NCBI GenBank assembly: GCA_030428885.1 | Contig: JAUIEJ010000001.1 | Span: 186,001 to 250,000, forward strand | From: Gemmatimonadota bacterium | GTDB taxonomy: Bacteria; Gemmatimonadota; Gemmatimonadetes; Longimicrobiales; Gaopeijiaceae | Length of the DNA stretch: 64,000 bases | Direction: 5' to 3' | Part shown: piece after piece, positions 8,143 to 17,032 of the stretch | Position numbering within the stretch: position 1 is the stretch's first letter | Layout: each line of letters opens with the position of its first letter | The notes under the pieces: generated by a model | What the model saw: the letters and a program-made list of their open reading frames with translations, nothing else | Databases searched by the model: none | What the model was told of the DNA's origin: nothing | Program-made: the position numbers and the translations under genes

Positions 8143-11100
8143 GTGAAGCCCATCGTACCCCGCGGCCGGGCTCCGGGCCGGGATTCGTCGTCCCGCCCGC
8201 CTCCCGACTGGCGCCGTCTCTTCCGGGGCCGGGACACCGAACTGGCCCGGGTGGTGGAGGCGTGGGAGCGGGTCGTGCGCACGTCCCGGCCCGAAGTGGT
8301 GGTGGTGGTGGGCATGTCCGGGGCGGGAAAGACCCGGCTGGTGCAGGAGTTCTACCGGTGGTTGGCCGACCCGGTGCATCGCTTCAACACGGGCTACTGG
8401 CCGGCCGAACTCGGCGCGTCCCAGAAGAGTCTGGACATCCACCCCTCCTTTCCGCCGGACCATCGGGTTCGGGCCGGAAGCGCCCTTCCGTACCTCTGGT
8501 TCGGGATCCGTTTCGACAATCCCGAGGAACCGGGGAGCCATCCCCATCCGTTGCTGGCGGCTAGGGACCATCTGGAACCCCACCTGCGCTACGTCCGCTA
8601 CGTGGCCGAACTGCGGAAGGCCGGGTGGGACGCCGTGAAGGACGACGTGGGCGGGATCCTCTGGTCGGTGGGACAGGGGGCCGTGGAGATGCTCCCGGGC
8701 GGAGCGGTCCTGACCCGGGGCAAGGAGATCCTGGATCGGGTCGGGTCCATCGTGGGAAAAGCCCGGGACGTGCGCCGCAGCCGAGCCCGGGCGGAGTTGG
8801 GCCAGCGAGAGACCCGGGAAGCTGCGCTTCGGCAACACACCGACGCGGTGCTGGACGACCTGGAACGGGTCGCGGGCACGGGCGCCGGACCCCGCACGCC
8901 CACCGTATTCGTCGTGGACGATGCCCAGTGGGCCGGGGCCGGGGCCGCTGAGGCTCCTCGGTTTCCCGACGTCCTGGAGTTCCTGGGCGAACTGCTGGAT
9001 CGAGGACGCTCCCGGGGGCTGCCGATCCTCGTTCTCGCCACTCATTGGCTCGCCGAGTGGAAGCAGGAGTGGAGCGACCCGCCGCCCGCCGGCGCCCCGG
9101 CGGGAGAGTTCATCGATCTCCTCCGGGCCGACGTCGACGGGGGGTGGGGGGAGTACGGAAGGGGCATCACGGCCCAACGGGAAGGGGGCGTGGAGCCGGT
9201 GGATTTCCACGGGCACTTCGGGGTGGTGATCCTGCCCCGCATGGGGTCCACGGCGTTGGCGGACGTGTTGGGGCACGAGCACGCGCTTCCCGGCGTGGCC
9301 GCCGATCCCGAACAGCGAGACCTCCTGCTCCGCATCGCCGACGGCAATCCCCGCATGCTCCACGAGTTGGTGCTCCACCTCCAGAGCAGCGCCGTCCACT
9401 TCGAGAACGGCGACTACGGGGCACGCCTGGGGCCGGCGGGGCTCGAGGCCCTGGACGACGTGGTCCCGGGCGACGTGCAGGAGGTGGTCCAGCGGCGGTT
9501 CCAGACCTTGGACGACGCCCTCAAGCGCATCCTCGAGTACTCGGCGCTCCAGGGCATCGTCTTCAACGAACACGTCACCAAGGCCCTCGCCCGGGAACTC
9601 GCCCGGGGACAGTACCTCGACGACGACGACCTCGCCGCTTGGTTCGCCGCCGCGGTGACCCCGCTGAGCTTCGTGGCGCCGGAGGCTCAGGGGGTGGCGA
9701 TCCACCGCTTCGAACACGACATGCACTTCCGGGTCAGCCGGAGGAGTCTGGGCCGCGCCCGGGCCGAGGAGGCCCGGGGACTGCTGGCAAGCATCCTGTC
9801 GGACTGGCTCCGGAACCGCCGCCCCGAGGCGTGGGGCGACGCCGAGCAGGCCCAGGTCTACGCCCTGGCGATCCAGGTGCTCGAGGGCCCGGACCAACGC
9901 GGCGTGCGGCAGGTGGCCCGGTTGCGCTGGATCGCCGCCATGGAACGGCGTGGCGCGGTGTGGGCCTGGCTGCACGAGGGCCAGCCGTTCCTCCAGGAAC
10001 TCGATGCCGACTTCGACTTCGCATCCCTCACCGACGAGGAATTCGAGACGGCGCGGCGCGGGTGGGAAGATTTGGATCACCGGGGCGCCCGCCTCTTCAC
10101 CGAGTGGGCCTCGCGGGTGGGTCGGGATGATCTCGCCCCCCGGGACCGGGTCGCCGCCCAGGAGGCGTTCGGACACCTGCTCTCCGAACTCATGTGGTTC
10201 GCCCGCCCCGAGGACTCCATCGCGGTGGCCGAGGCGGCGCTGCGCTTCGATGGAGGGGAGGCGCGTTGGGACTCGGTGGACGGCGACGACTGGGGCGCGA
10301 TCCGGGCCGCGGCGCGCCTCGACGTCACCCTCGGTCAGGCCCTGGCCCTGGACCCTGGCCGCCTCGACGAGGCGGTCCGCGTTCTAGACCGCGTCACCGA
10401 TCGTCTCAACGACGCGTTCGACCGCCACGATGCCCTACCCCGGGTCGCCATCGAACTGTACGCCGAGGCCATGACGTCCCTGGGCGAGGCGTTGGACGCC
10501 CTGGGCGAACACGCCGCGGCGTGGGCCGCCCACAGCGGAGCCGCCGCTACGGCCGAGGCCCTCACCGAGATGTTCGACGCCGATGGGGGGCCCCGGGCCG
10601 AGGCCCTGGCCCGGGCCCTGGACGCGTTGGGGAAGATCCCCGCCGAAGACCGTCCCGAGCCCGTAGCCGACGCGTACGCCCGGGCCCTGGCGGCCTACGA
10701 GCGGCTCCGGGAGGACGGCGACGACGTGCACGAGGAACGGGCGTCGCTGGAGCGCCGCATGGCCCGGGTGATCCGGGCCGACGGGGGCGACGCGTCCGAG
10801 GTGGAGTCCCATCTCGTTCGCGCCGTGGAGGTCCTGGACGCGGCGTGGGACGGGACGACCGACGGCGAGGCCCTGGGACGGGCGCTCCAGGATCTGGGCG
10901 ACCACCGGGCCCATGGGGAAGGGTGGGAGGGGGCCCGGGACCTCCACCGGCGCGCCCTGGAGGTGGTGGAGACGAGCGTGAAACACTTCTGGATCGAGTA
11001 CCGGGGCGACGATCCGGATCGACCCGGTCTCCCGGACGAGGCCCTCGACGACGATCTCGCCGACGCGTTCGAACGCTACGCCGCTCTGGCCCAGCGCTTC

Positions 11101-11478
11101 GGGCACGCCCACGAGGCCGCCCGGGCCCGGGGGCAGGCCGCCCGCTTCCGGAGCCGGGACGAGCATCCCGAAGACGAAGGGGTCACGGCCAGTTTCGCCG
11201 TCCGGGCCTACTTCGACGGCGCCTCCGACGAGGCGTTGGACCGCTTCATCGAACACTGCATCGAGGCTGCCGGCCTGGCCTTCGGGGGCGGGTTCGGCGA
11301 CGGTTGGCTCGACGGCGTGGTGGAGGTGCGCACGGGTCTGGCCACGGCGCCGGCCCAGCGGCGCCACGTGCTGGCCTGGCTCGAAGCGCAGGACGACGTG
11401 AAGGGCGCCACCGTGGGACTCCTGGTCGACGGCAACACCGCCGAGCCTCTGGACGGCTTGGAGGACGGCGGCGCCTAG
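8143..11478 (+). CDS. STAND-like AAA ATPase with helical repeats
   Basis: This is a 1111-residue protein. A P-loop module begins near residue 25 with FRGRDTEL, Walker A GMSGAGKT is at 57-64 and Walker B-like TVFVVDDAQWAG near 250-262. A long Asp/Glu/Ala-rich helical region follows with TPR-like character from about residue 500 to 1010, and a separate C-terminal domain of about 90 residues ends the protein. The arrangement is that of STAND signalling ATPases with an AAA_16-type module, but I see no nuclease, TIR, protease or DNA-binding effector. The GTG start at 8143 is supported by AAGAGGA five bases upstream; the frame is open for 33 codons more. Its TAG stop shares the palindrome CTAG with the stop of the convergent lipoprotein gene. 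Confidence 0.82.
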   Translation: MKPIVPRGRAPGRDSSSRPPPDWRRLFRGRDTELARVVEAWERVVRTSRPEVVVVVGMSGAGKTRLVQEFYRWLADPVHRFNTGYWPAELGASQKSLDIHPSFPPDHRVRAGSALPYLWFGIRFDNPEEPGSHPHPLLAARDHLEPHLRYVRYVAELRKAGWDAVKDDVGGILWSVGQGAVEMLPGGAVLTRGKEILDRVGSIVGKARDVRRSRARAELGQRETREAALRQHTDAVLDDLERVAGTGAGPRTPTVFVVDDAQWAGAGAAEAPRFPDVLEFLGELLDRGRSRGLPILVLATHWLAEWKQEWSDPPPAGAPAGEFIDLLRADVDGGWGEYGRGITAQREGGVEPVDFHGHFGVVILPRMGSTALADVLGHEHALPGVAADPEQRDLLLRIADGNPRMLHELVLHLQSSAVHFENGDYGARLGPAGLEALDDVVPGDVQEVVQRRFQTLDDALKRILEYSALQGIVFNEHVTKALARELARGQYLDDDDLAAWFAAAVTPLSFVAPEAQGVAIHRFEHDMHFRVSRRSLGRARAEEARGLLASILSDWLRNRRPEAWGDAEQAQVYALAIQVLEGPDQRGVRQVARLRWIAAMERRGAVWAWLHEGQPFLQELDADFDFASLTDEEFETARRGWEDLDHRGARLFTEWASRVGRDDLAPRDRVAAQEAFGHLLSELMWFARPEDSIAVAEAALRFDGGEARWDSVDGDDWGAIRAAARLDVTLGQALALDPGRLDEAVRVLDRVTDRLNDAFDRHDALPRVAIELYAEAMTSLGEALDALGEHAAAWAAHSGAAATAEALTEMFDADGGPRAEALARALDALGKIPAEDRPEPVADAYARALAAYERLREDGDDVHEERASLERRMARVIRADGGDASEVESHLVRAVEVLDAAWDGTTDGEALGRALQDLGDHRAHGEGWEGARDLHRRALEVVETSVKHFWIEYRGDDPDRPGLPDEALDDDLADAFERYAALAQRFGHAHEAARARGQAARFRSRDEHPEDEGVTASFAVRAYFDGASDEALDRFIEHCIEAAGLAFGGGFGDGWLDGVVEVRTGLATAPAQRRHVLAWLEAQDDVKGATVGLLVDGNTAEPLDGLEDGGA

Positions 11479-11942
11479 AAGCGCACGTCGAAGCTGCCGT
11501 TGGTCACCGTGCGGGAGCCGCCCGACGCGCTGCCCCCCAGGGGGACGGCCACGAACTCGAAGGTGCCCGTGGCCCGTTCGGCGGTGAGGGTCGAGATGGT
11601 GAGGGTCCCGCTGCCCCCGAAGCCCACCGGGTACCACACCTCGCTTCCCTCCTGGACCTGGGCGCCGGTGGAGCCGGAGGTGAGATCCACGGTGCCCGGG
11701 ACCGTCTCGGCGGTGAGGTTCACCGAGAGGGCGATCTCCACGCCGTCGGCCGTGCCTTCCAGGCCGAAGAGGAACCCGTTGTTCGTGGCCACGGCGTCGG
11801 CCGACCAGGCTGCGCCGTCGAGGGTTGCCGAGATGGTGCCCCCCGAGTCTTCGGGCCCGGCGGGGTCGTCGCCGGAGGAGCAGCCCGGGGCGACGAGGGC
11901 GACGAGAAGCAGCGTACGGAGCATGCGGCTGGACATGGTCAT
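11475..11942 (-). CDS. lipoprotein of unknown function
   Basis: The protein of about 155 residues has a lipoprotein signal ending in LVAPGC, a Ser/Asp/Pro linker, and a beta-rich domain beginning GGTISATLDGAAW. The opening resembles small secreted beta-sandwich lipoproteins (DUF6252-like), which is a tentative comparison. Two ATGs, at 11942 and 11936, are possible and neither has a clear ribosome site; the outer one is given. The gene is divergent from the CPBP protein and shares a CTAG stop palindrome with the ATPase gene. Confidence 0.7.
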   Translation of the reverse strand: MTMSSRMLRTLLLVALVAPGCSSGDDPAGPEDSGGTISATLDGAAWSADAVATNNGFLFGLEGTADGVEIALSVNLTAETVPGTVDLTSGSTGAQVQEGSEVWYPVGFGGSGTLTISTLTAERATGTFEFVAVPLGGSASGGSRTVTNGSFDVRF

Positions 11943-12074
11943 CTCGCAGGAAAGGAGGGGTGGGGTTCGTCTCCTCCAACGCGATTCGGGTCGGATGCCC
12001 GCCAATCCCCCGCCGGTCTCGCTCCGGGAGGCTGCGCCTTGCCTTCGACCGCCCCGGGCCCGACTGTCGCTGCC

Positions 12075-15000
12075 ATGACCCGAAGACTCCCCTTCTGGGT
12101 GGTGCTCGTGGCCCTCGGCCTCGGGGGCCTCGTCACGGCGGTGCGGTTGCTTCCCGAGGCCCTGGATCTGGTCCGGGACGAAATCGCCATGGACCGGGCC
12201 GAGGCCCTCCTCGCCGCCGAACGGCTGGCCGAGCTGTACGACCTGCGGCCGGCGAGTGCGCCCGGCGATCGTCGCTCGGCGGCGTCCTACGGGGAGAAGA
12301 ACCCAGGGGCCCGCAGCTTCGTGGAGCTGGAGCAGGGGGGGAGCGAGGCCTTCGAGGCGCTGGTGGAGAGCGGCGCGTACGTGCCGTCCCGCTGGACCGT
12401 GCGCCTCTTCGCCCCCGACTCGGTGGCCGAATCCCGGATCGAACTCACGCCGGCGGGGTGGCCCCTGGGCTTCGGCGTGACCCTCTCCGACGAGGATCCC
12501 GGCGGCGGCAATCTCGAGCCGGCCGCGGCCGAGGCGCTGGCCCGGGCCACGGCGACGGAGTGGGGCGTGGACCTGGCCGACTTCGACCTCGTGGAGAGTT
12601 CCAGCGACGAGGTGCCCTCGGGTCGGATCGACCACGCCTTCACCTTCCGACGCCGGGGAGTCGATCTGGGCGAAGGTGAAGTCCGACTTCGGGTTGACAT
12701 CGCCGGGAGCCGGCCATCGGGCGTGGATCACTTCATCGAGGTGCCCGAGTCGTTCCAGTTGCGCTATCAGGAGATTCGCACCGGCAACGACGGCATCGCC
12801 CTGGCGGCGTCGGCCCTCTTCCTGGTGTTGTTCGTGGGGGTGGCGGGAGGGGGAGGCGTGCTGGCGTTGGCCCGGGACGGCTGGCTCGAGGTGCGGCCGG
12901 CCCTGGCCCTCGGGGCGGTGGTGGGATTCGGCCTCACCCTGAACGGGCTGAACACCATTCCCCTGGCCTGGATGGCCTACGACACCAGTCTGAGCGAGAG
13001 CGGATTCGTGGCCCAACTGGTGGGGTCGGCCGTGTTGATCGGGGTGGTGGCCGCGCCGTTCCTCGGCGCCGTCTACATGGCCGCCGAGTCCATGGGCCGA
13101 CGCGCCTTTCCCGGCCACATCCAGCAGTGGCGCTTCTGGTCCCGTGACGTGGCGCGGTCCGACACGGCGCTGGGCCTCACCCTGGCGGGGTACGTCATCG
13201 CCGGACTCCACCTGGGCTACGTGACGCTCTTCTCCCTGGCCACGTCGCGGCTGGAAGGGTGGTGGTCGCCGCCCAGCAACGTCATCCAGCCCGACCTCAT
13301 CGCCACGGTCCAACCGTGGGTCCTGGCGGTGGCCACCAACCTCTTCGCCGCCACCTGGGAAGAGAGCGTCTTCCGGGCCATGCCCCTGGCGGGGGCCGCG
13401 CTTCTCGGGGCCCGGTTCGGGCGCAGGGGACTGTGGGTGGGCGCCGCCCTGGTGCTGCAGGCGGTGGTCTTCGCGGCGGGTCACGCCAACTACCCCCAGC
13501 AGCCGGCCTACGCCCGGGTCGTGGAGCTCCTGGGCCCGGCCCTGATCTGGGGCGCGGTCTATCTCCGGTTCGGGTTGGTGCCCACGATCTTCGCCCACTT
13601 CCTCTACAACCTCTACCTGTCGAGCATTCCCCTCTTCCAGATGTCGTCGCCGGGCATCTGGATCGACCGGGGCGCCCTGCTGGCCGTAGCCTCCGTTCCC
13701 CTCCTGGTGGTGTTGGGAGCGCGGCTCCGTCACGGCGCCCGGGCGGAGGCGCCGGCCGAGGCGCGGAACGGCGCGTGGGTGCCCCCGGCTCGGGCCACGG
13801 CCCCGGCCGCCGACCCCGCGCCCCTCCCGGAGCCGGCGGAGGCGGAACGCCCGGGGGCGCCGCCTCTGCACCTGCCCGTTCCCGGCGGCGCCCTGCTCCC
13901 CCTGGGTGTGGGCCTCATGGTGGCGGCGTGGGTGGTGGCTCCGGGCAGCAGCCTGCCCCCGGCATCGGCCACACGGGCCGACGCGGTGGCCGCCGCCGAG
14001 GCCGAGTTGCGCGCGCGGGGCTTCGATCTCGAACCGTGGCGGGTCCTGGCCGACTTCACCTCGGGCACCGGGGGCGGGGCCCAGTGGGTCTTCGAGGAGC
14101 ACGGGGCCGAGGTCTACGACGGTCTGCTGGGCCTCTGGATCTCGTCGCCCCACTGGGAGGTGCGGTTCGTGGACTTCCAGGCCCCGGCGGAGGAGCGGGC
14201 CGAGGAGTTCACGGTTTCGGTGGGGGGAGACGGCGCCGTGACGGGGTTCCGCCACACGCTCCCCGAAGGCCGGGAGGGCCCGTCACTGGACGAGGCCGGG
14301 GCCCGGGCCCTGGCCCTGGAGGCCCTGGTGCAGGGGGGCCACGACCCGGCGGCCTTCGACGAAGTGGCCGCGGACCAGAGCGCCCGTCCGTCCCGCCTGG
14401 ATTGGACGTTCGGCTTCCGGGCCCGGGACGTCCTCCCCGACTCCCTGGGAGAGGCCCGGGTCGACATCACCGTGTCGGGCGACGAGGTGACGGCGGTCCG
14501 CAGGGGAATCCAGGCCCCGGAAGCCTGGGTCCGGGAGCAGGCCGCCCTCCTGAACCGGGTCCTGGCCCTGGCCGTGCCCGTCGTGCTTCTCGTCCTGGCC
14601 GGCGGGAGCTTCCTCATCGTGGCGGGCGTGCGCCTCTGGACCCGGAGGGAGCTCCACCTCCCCACCCTCGGGGCCGTGGCGGGGGTCGCCTCCGTCCTGC
14701 TGGCCACGCTTTTCCTGAACGGCCTTCCCGAGGCCACGGCGGGCTTCGCGCCCGCCCTGGGGTGGTCGATCCAGATCGGAGGATTGGCCTTCGCCGGGGT
14801 CTTCTTCGTCACTGCGGGGGCCGGCGCCCTGGGTCTCACCTCGGCCGTCGCACGGGCGTGGCTCCCCCGACAGGCCTGGCGAGCCTATCCCACAGGACTC
14901 GGTGTGGCGGCCACCGGCGCCGCGCTGCTCGTCGCCGCCGTGGTGGCGCGTTTCCTTCCGGACCCATCGCCTCCCACCCGCGTCTTCGAGGGGATCGACT

Positions 15001-15425
15001 ATGCGATTCCCCTCCTGGCGCCCCTGGCCGGAGGGCTCCTGGAGCTGGTGGGCGGAGCCGTGGTCCTGGCGTTCATGGGCGCCTTCTACCGGCGCGCGGG
15101 CACGTCGAGCCGCATGCGGACGGCCTTCGAGGCGGGGGTGGCCCTGGTGGCGGGGTCGGTCCTGGCGGTGGGGTGGAGCGAGGGCGAGGTGAGCGCCATC
15201 GTCGCCGCGGGGCTGGTGGCCATGGGGATCCACGTGTACGGCTGGCTCTACGCCAACCATCCCCGCATCGCGGTGGAGGCGGCAGGTGCCGGGGCCCTGG
15301 CGAGCCTCGTGGGGACCGCCATCGATCCGTCGTATCCGGGCCAGGCCGCGGGAGCGGCGGTGGGAGCCGCGCTGGTCGTGGCGGCCACGGTGCTGGTGTG
15401 GCGCCGCATCGCGGGGAGCGAGTGA
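12075..15425 (+). CDS. giant CPBP-family intramembrane protease-like protein with internal duplication
   Basis: This 1116-residue protein has a signal-anchor, an extracytoplasmic domain (about 30-235), then a membrane block (about 240-560) with the complete CPBP/CAAX protease motif set: E429-E430-x3-R434, H470 and H508-x3-N512. A Pro/Ala-rich linker follows, then a second extracytoplasmic domain (about 640-825) and a second membrane block. The two halves look homologous: both soluble domains carry a Trp-Glu/Thr-Val-Arg-Phe strand, an alpha region starting AAAEAL or DEAGARAL, and a final GEARVDITVSG-like strand just before the membrane. The second block has no EExxxR, so only the first half can be catalytic. 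CPBP proteases (Rce1/Abi) cleave near prenylated or bacteriocin-type substrates; the bacterial substrate here is unknown. The ATG at 12075 directly precedes the signal-anchor. Confidence 0.85.
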   Translation: MTRRLPFWVVLVALGLGGLVTAVRLLPEALDLVRDEIAMDRAEALLAAERLAELYDLRPASAPGDRRSAASYGEKNPGARSFVELEQGGSEAFEALVESGAYVPSRWTVRLFAPDSVAESRIELTPAGWPLGFGVTLSDEDPGGGNLEPAAAEALARATATEWGVDLADFDLVESSSDEVPSGRIDHAFTFRRRGVDLGEGEVRLRVDIAGSRPSGVDHFIEVPESFQLRYQEIRTGNDGIALAASALFLVLFVGVAGGGGVLALARDGWLEVRPALALGAVVGFGLTLNGLNTIPLAWMAYDTSLSESGFVAQLVGSAVLIGVVAAPFLGAVYMAAESMGRRAFPGHIQQWRFWSRDVARSDTALGLTLAGYVIAGLHLGYVTLFSLATSRLEGWWSPPSNVIQPDLIATVQPWVLAVATNLFAATWEESVFRAMPLAGAALLGARFGRRGLWVGAALVLQAVVFAAGHANYPQQPAYARVVELLGPALIWGAVYLRFGLVPTIFAHFLYNLYLSSIPLFQMSSPGIWIDRGALLAVASVPLLVVLGARLRHGARAEAPAEARNGAWVPPARATAPAADPAPLPEPAEAERPGAPPLHLPVPGGALLPLGVGLMVAAWVVAPGSSLPPASATRADAVAAAEAELRARGFDLEPWRVLADFTSGTGGGAQWVFEEHGAEVYDGLLGLWISSPHWEVRFVDFQAPAEERAEEFTVSVGGDGAVTGFRHTLPEGREGPSLDEAGARALALEALVQGGHDPAAFDEVAADQSARPSRLDWTFGFRARDVLPDSLGEARVDITVSGDEVTAVRRGIQAPEAWVREQAALLNRVLALAVPVVLLVLAGGSFLIVAGVRLWTRRELHLPTLGAVAGVASVLLATLFLNGLPEATAGFAPALGWSIQIGGLAFAGVFFVTAGAGALGLTSAVARAWLPRQAWRAYPTGLGVAATGAALLVAAVVARFLPDPSPPTRVFEGIDYAIPLLAPLAGGLLELVGGAVVLAFMGAFYRRAGTSSRMRTAFEAGVALVAGSVLAVGWSEGEVSAIVAAGLVAMGIHVYGWLYANHPRIAVEAAGAGALASLVGTAIDPSYPGQAAGAAVGAALVVAATVLVWRRIAGSE

Positions 15426-15487
15426 TCTCGCGCCGACGGCCCTCGGCACCCTATCCTACGGTCCCCAATCCACCCCAGGATCCGCCC

Positions 15488-16948
15488 ATGGCCCGCGCGC
15501 TCCCTTCGACCCGCCTCCTCGCTCCCCTCCTCGCCCTGGCGCTGCTGCCGGCTGCGGTGCAGTCCCAGGAACAGGAGGAGACGTACGACTACTGGGCCTT
15601 CCAGCGCGGCATGATCCAGCACGGGGTGCAGGCGATCCTCCAGTGCAACGGGCTCTTCACCTCCGACCGCACCCTGGAGCAGGTCTTCGATCAGGAACTC
15701 GCGTACGTGCGCGAGCCCGTGGGCACGGCCGAGGGGGGGGACTACGTGGTGGATTGGGATCGCAAGGCCGTGGCCATCGGCGCCGGGCGCCCCGGTGAGC
15801 CGCCCATCATGCGGGCCGCCTTCCGCGACGGCATCGGCTGCGTGATCCTGCCGCCGGACCAGGACTTCGACGACATCGACGCCCTGCCCATCCAGACCCT
15901 GCCGCCCCTGGACGGGGATCCGGCGACCATTCCGTGGCCCATGGGCGACGCCGACGCCACCGCGTCCGCGCCCGACGGGGTCGACGCCGCAGCCCTCCAG
16001 GCCGCCTCGGACTGGGCCTTCGATCGCCCCGAGCAGCAGGAGACCCTGAGCCTGCTCGTGGTGCACGACGGGAAGATCATCCACGAGCGGTACGCCCCCG
16101 GCGTGGACATGCACACCCGGACCCGCACCTGGTCCACGGCGAAGAGCATCGCCGTGACCCTCATGGGCATGCTGGTGGACGACGGCCGCATGGCCCTGGA
16201 CGAACCCCTGGGCCTGGAGTGGCTCCCCCGGGTGCGCTCCCCCGAGACCGACCCCCGCAACGCCATCACGCTCCGCCACGTGCTGAACATGTCCAGCGGC
16301 CTCGAGGTGGTGGACAACGCGGGGCTCGAGTACGCCACCGGGTCGGGCATGGCCTACTGGGCCGGGGCCAGCTCGGTGCGCGGGGCGCTGAGCCAGGCGT
16401 TGATCCGGGAGCCGGGCACGTTCTGGGACTACGAAAACTACGACACGCTCCTGGGCGTGCTGGCCATGAAGATCGCCCTGGGCGACGACCGCACCTACCT
16501 GGAGTTCCCCCGGAAGGCGCTGCTCGACAGGATCGGCATGCGCAACACCCTGCTGTCCACCGATCGCTTCGGCGATTTCATCCTGAGCAGTCAGGTCTAC
16601 ACCAATGCCCGGGACCTGGCCCGCTTCGGCCTGCTCTACCTCAACGGCGGCATGTGGCAGGGTGAGCGCCTGCTGTCGGAGGAGTGGATCGACTTCGTGC
16701 GCACGCCGGCTCCGGCCACGGCCGACCGGGGCAACCAGTACGGGGGCCAGTGGTGGCTGGTGCCCGACAACGTCACCACCGTGCCCCGGGACGCCTACTC
16801 CACGGCCGGAAACCGGGGTCAGTTCGCCATCGTGGTCCCGTCCCACGACCTGGTGATCGTGCGCCGGGGTCTCGACTGGGGCCGCCAGGGATTCGACCGC
16901 TGGGAACTGGTGGAAGAGGTGCTGAAGGCGTTTCCCGAGGGAGGGTGA
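15488..16948 (+). CDS. serine hydrolase, beta-lactamase/PBP-like family
   Basis: The 486-residue protein has a signal peptide ending near AAVQSQ, a short N-terminal domain of about 150 residues, then a class C beta-lactamase-like fold. The SxxK tetrad is S216-T-A-K219 and the second motif is Y315-E-N317. The third motif is not a clear KTG; the region YSTAGNRGQFAIV near residue 440 is the likely counterpart. Such proteins are periplasmic esterases, peptidases or amidases, not necessarily lactam-hydrolysing. The gene lies 62 bases after the CPBP gene on the same strand and may share its transcript. Confidence 0.88.
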   Translation: MARALPSTRLLAPLLALALLPAAVQSQEQEETYDYWAFQRGMIQHGVQAILQCNGLFTSDRTLEQVFDQELAYVREPVGTAEGGDYVVDWDRKAVAIGAGRPGEPPIMRAAFRDGIGCVILPPDQDFDDIDALPIQTLPPLDGDPATIPWPMGDADATASAPDGVDAAALQAASDWAFDRPEQQETLSLLVVHDGKIIHERYAPGVDMHTRTRTWSTAKSIAVTLMGMLVDDGRMALDEPLGLEWLPRVRSPETDPRNAITLRHVLNMSSGLEVVDNAGLEYATGSGMAYWAGASSVRGALSQALIREPGTFWDYENYDTLLGVLAMKIALGDDRTYLEFPRKALLDRIGMRNTLLSTDRFGDFILSSQVYTNARDLARFGLLYLNGGMWQGERLLSEEWIDFVRTPAPATADRGNQYGGQWWLVPDNVTTVPRDAYSTAGNRGQFAIVVPSHDLVIVRRGLDWGRQGFDRWELVEEVLKAFPEGG

Positions 16949-17032
16949 CCGGAGGGGGAAACCACCGCGTCATGAACCCGTAGGGACGGGTGTCCACTCG
17001 ATCCTCCCGAGCCCCGGACCCCACGACCACCC

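Noticed and set aside
8143-11478. Possible anti-phage STAND (Avs-like) defence gene
   Set aside because: No effector domain and no other defence gene nearby; kept only as a STAND-like ATPase.
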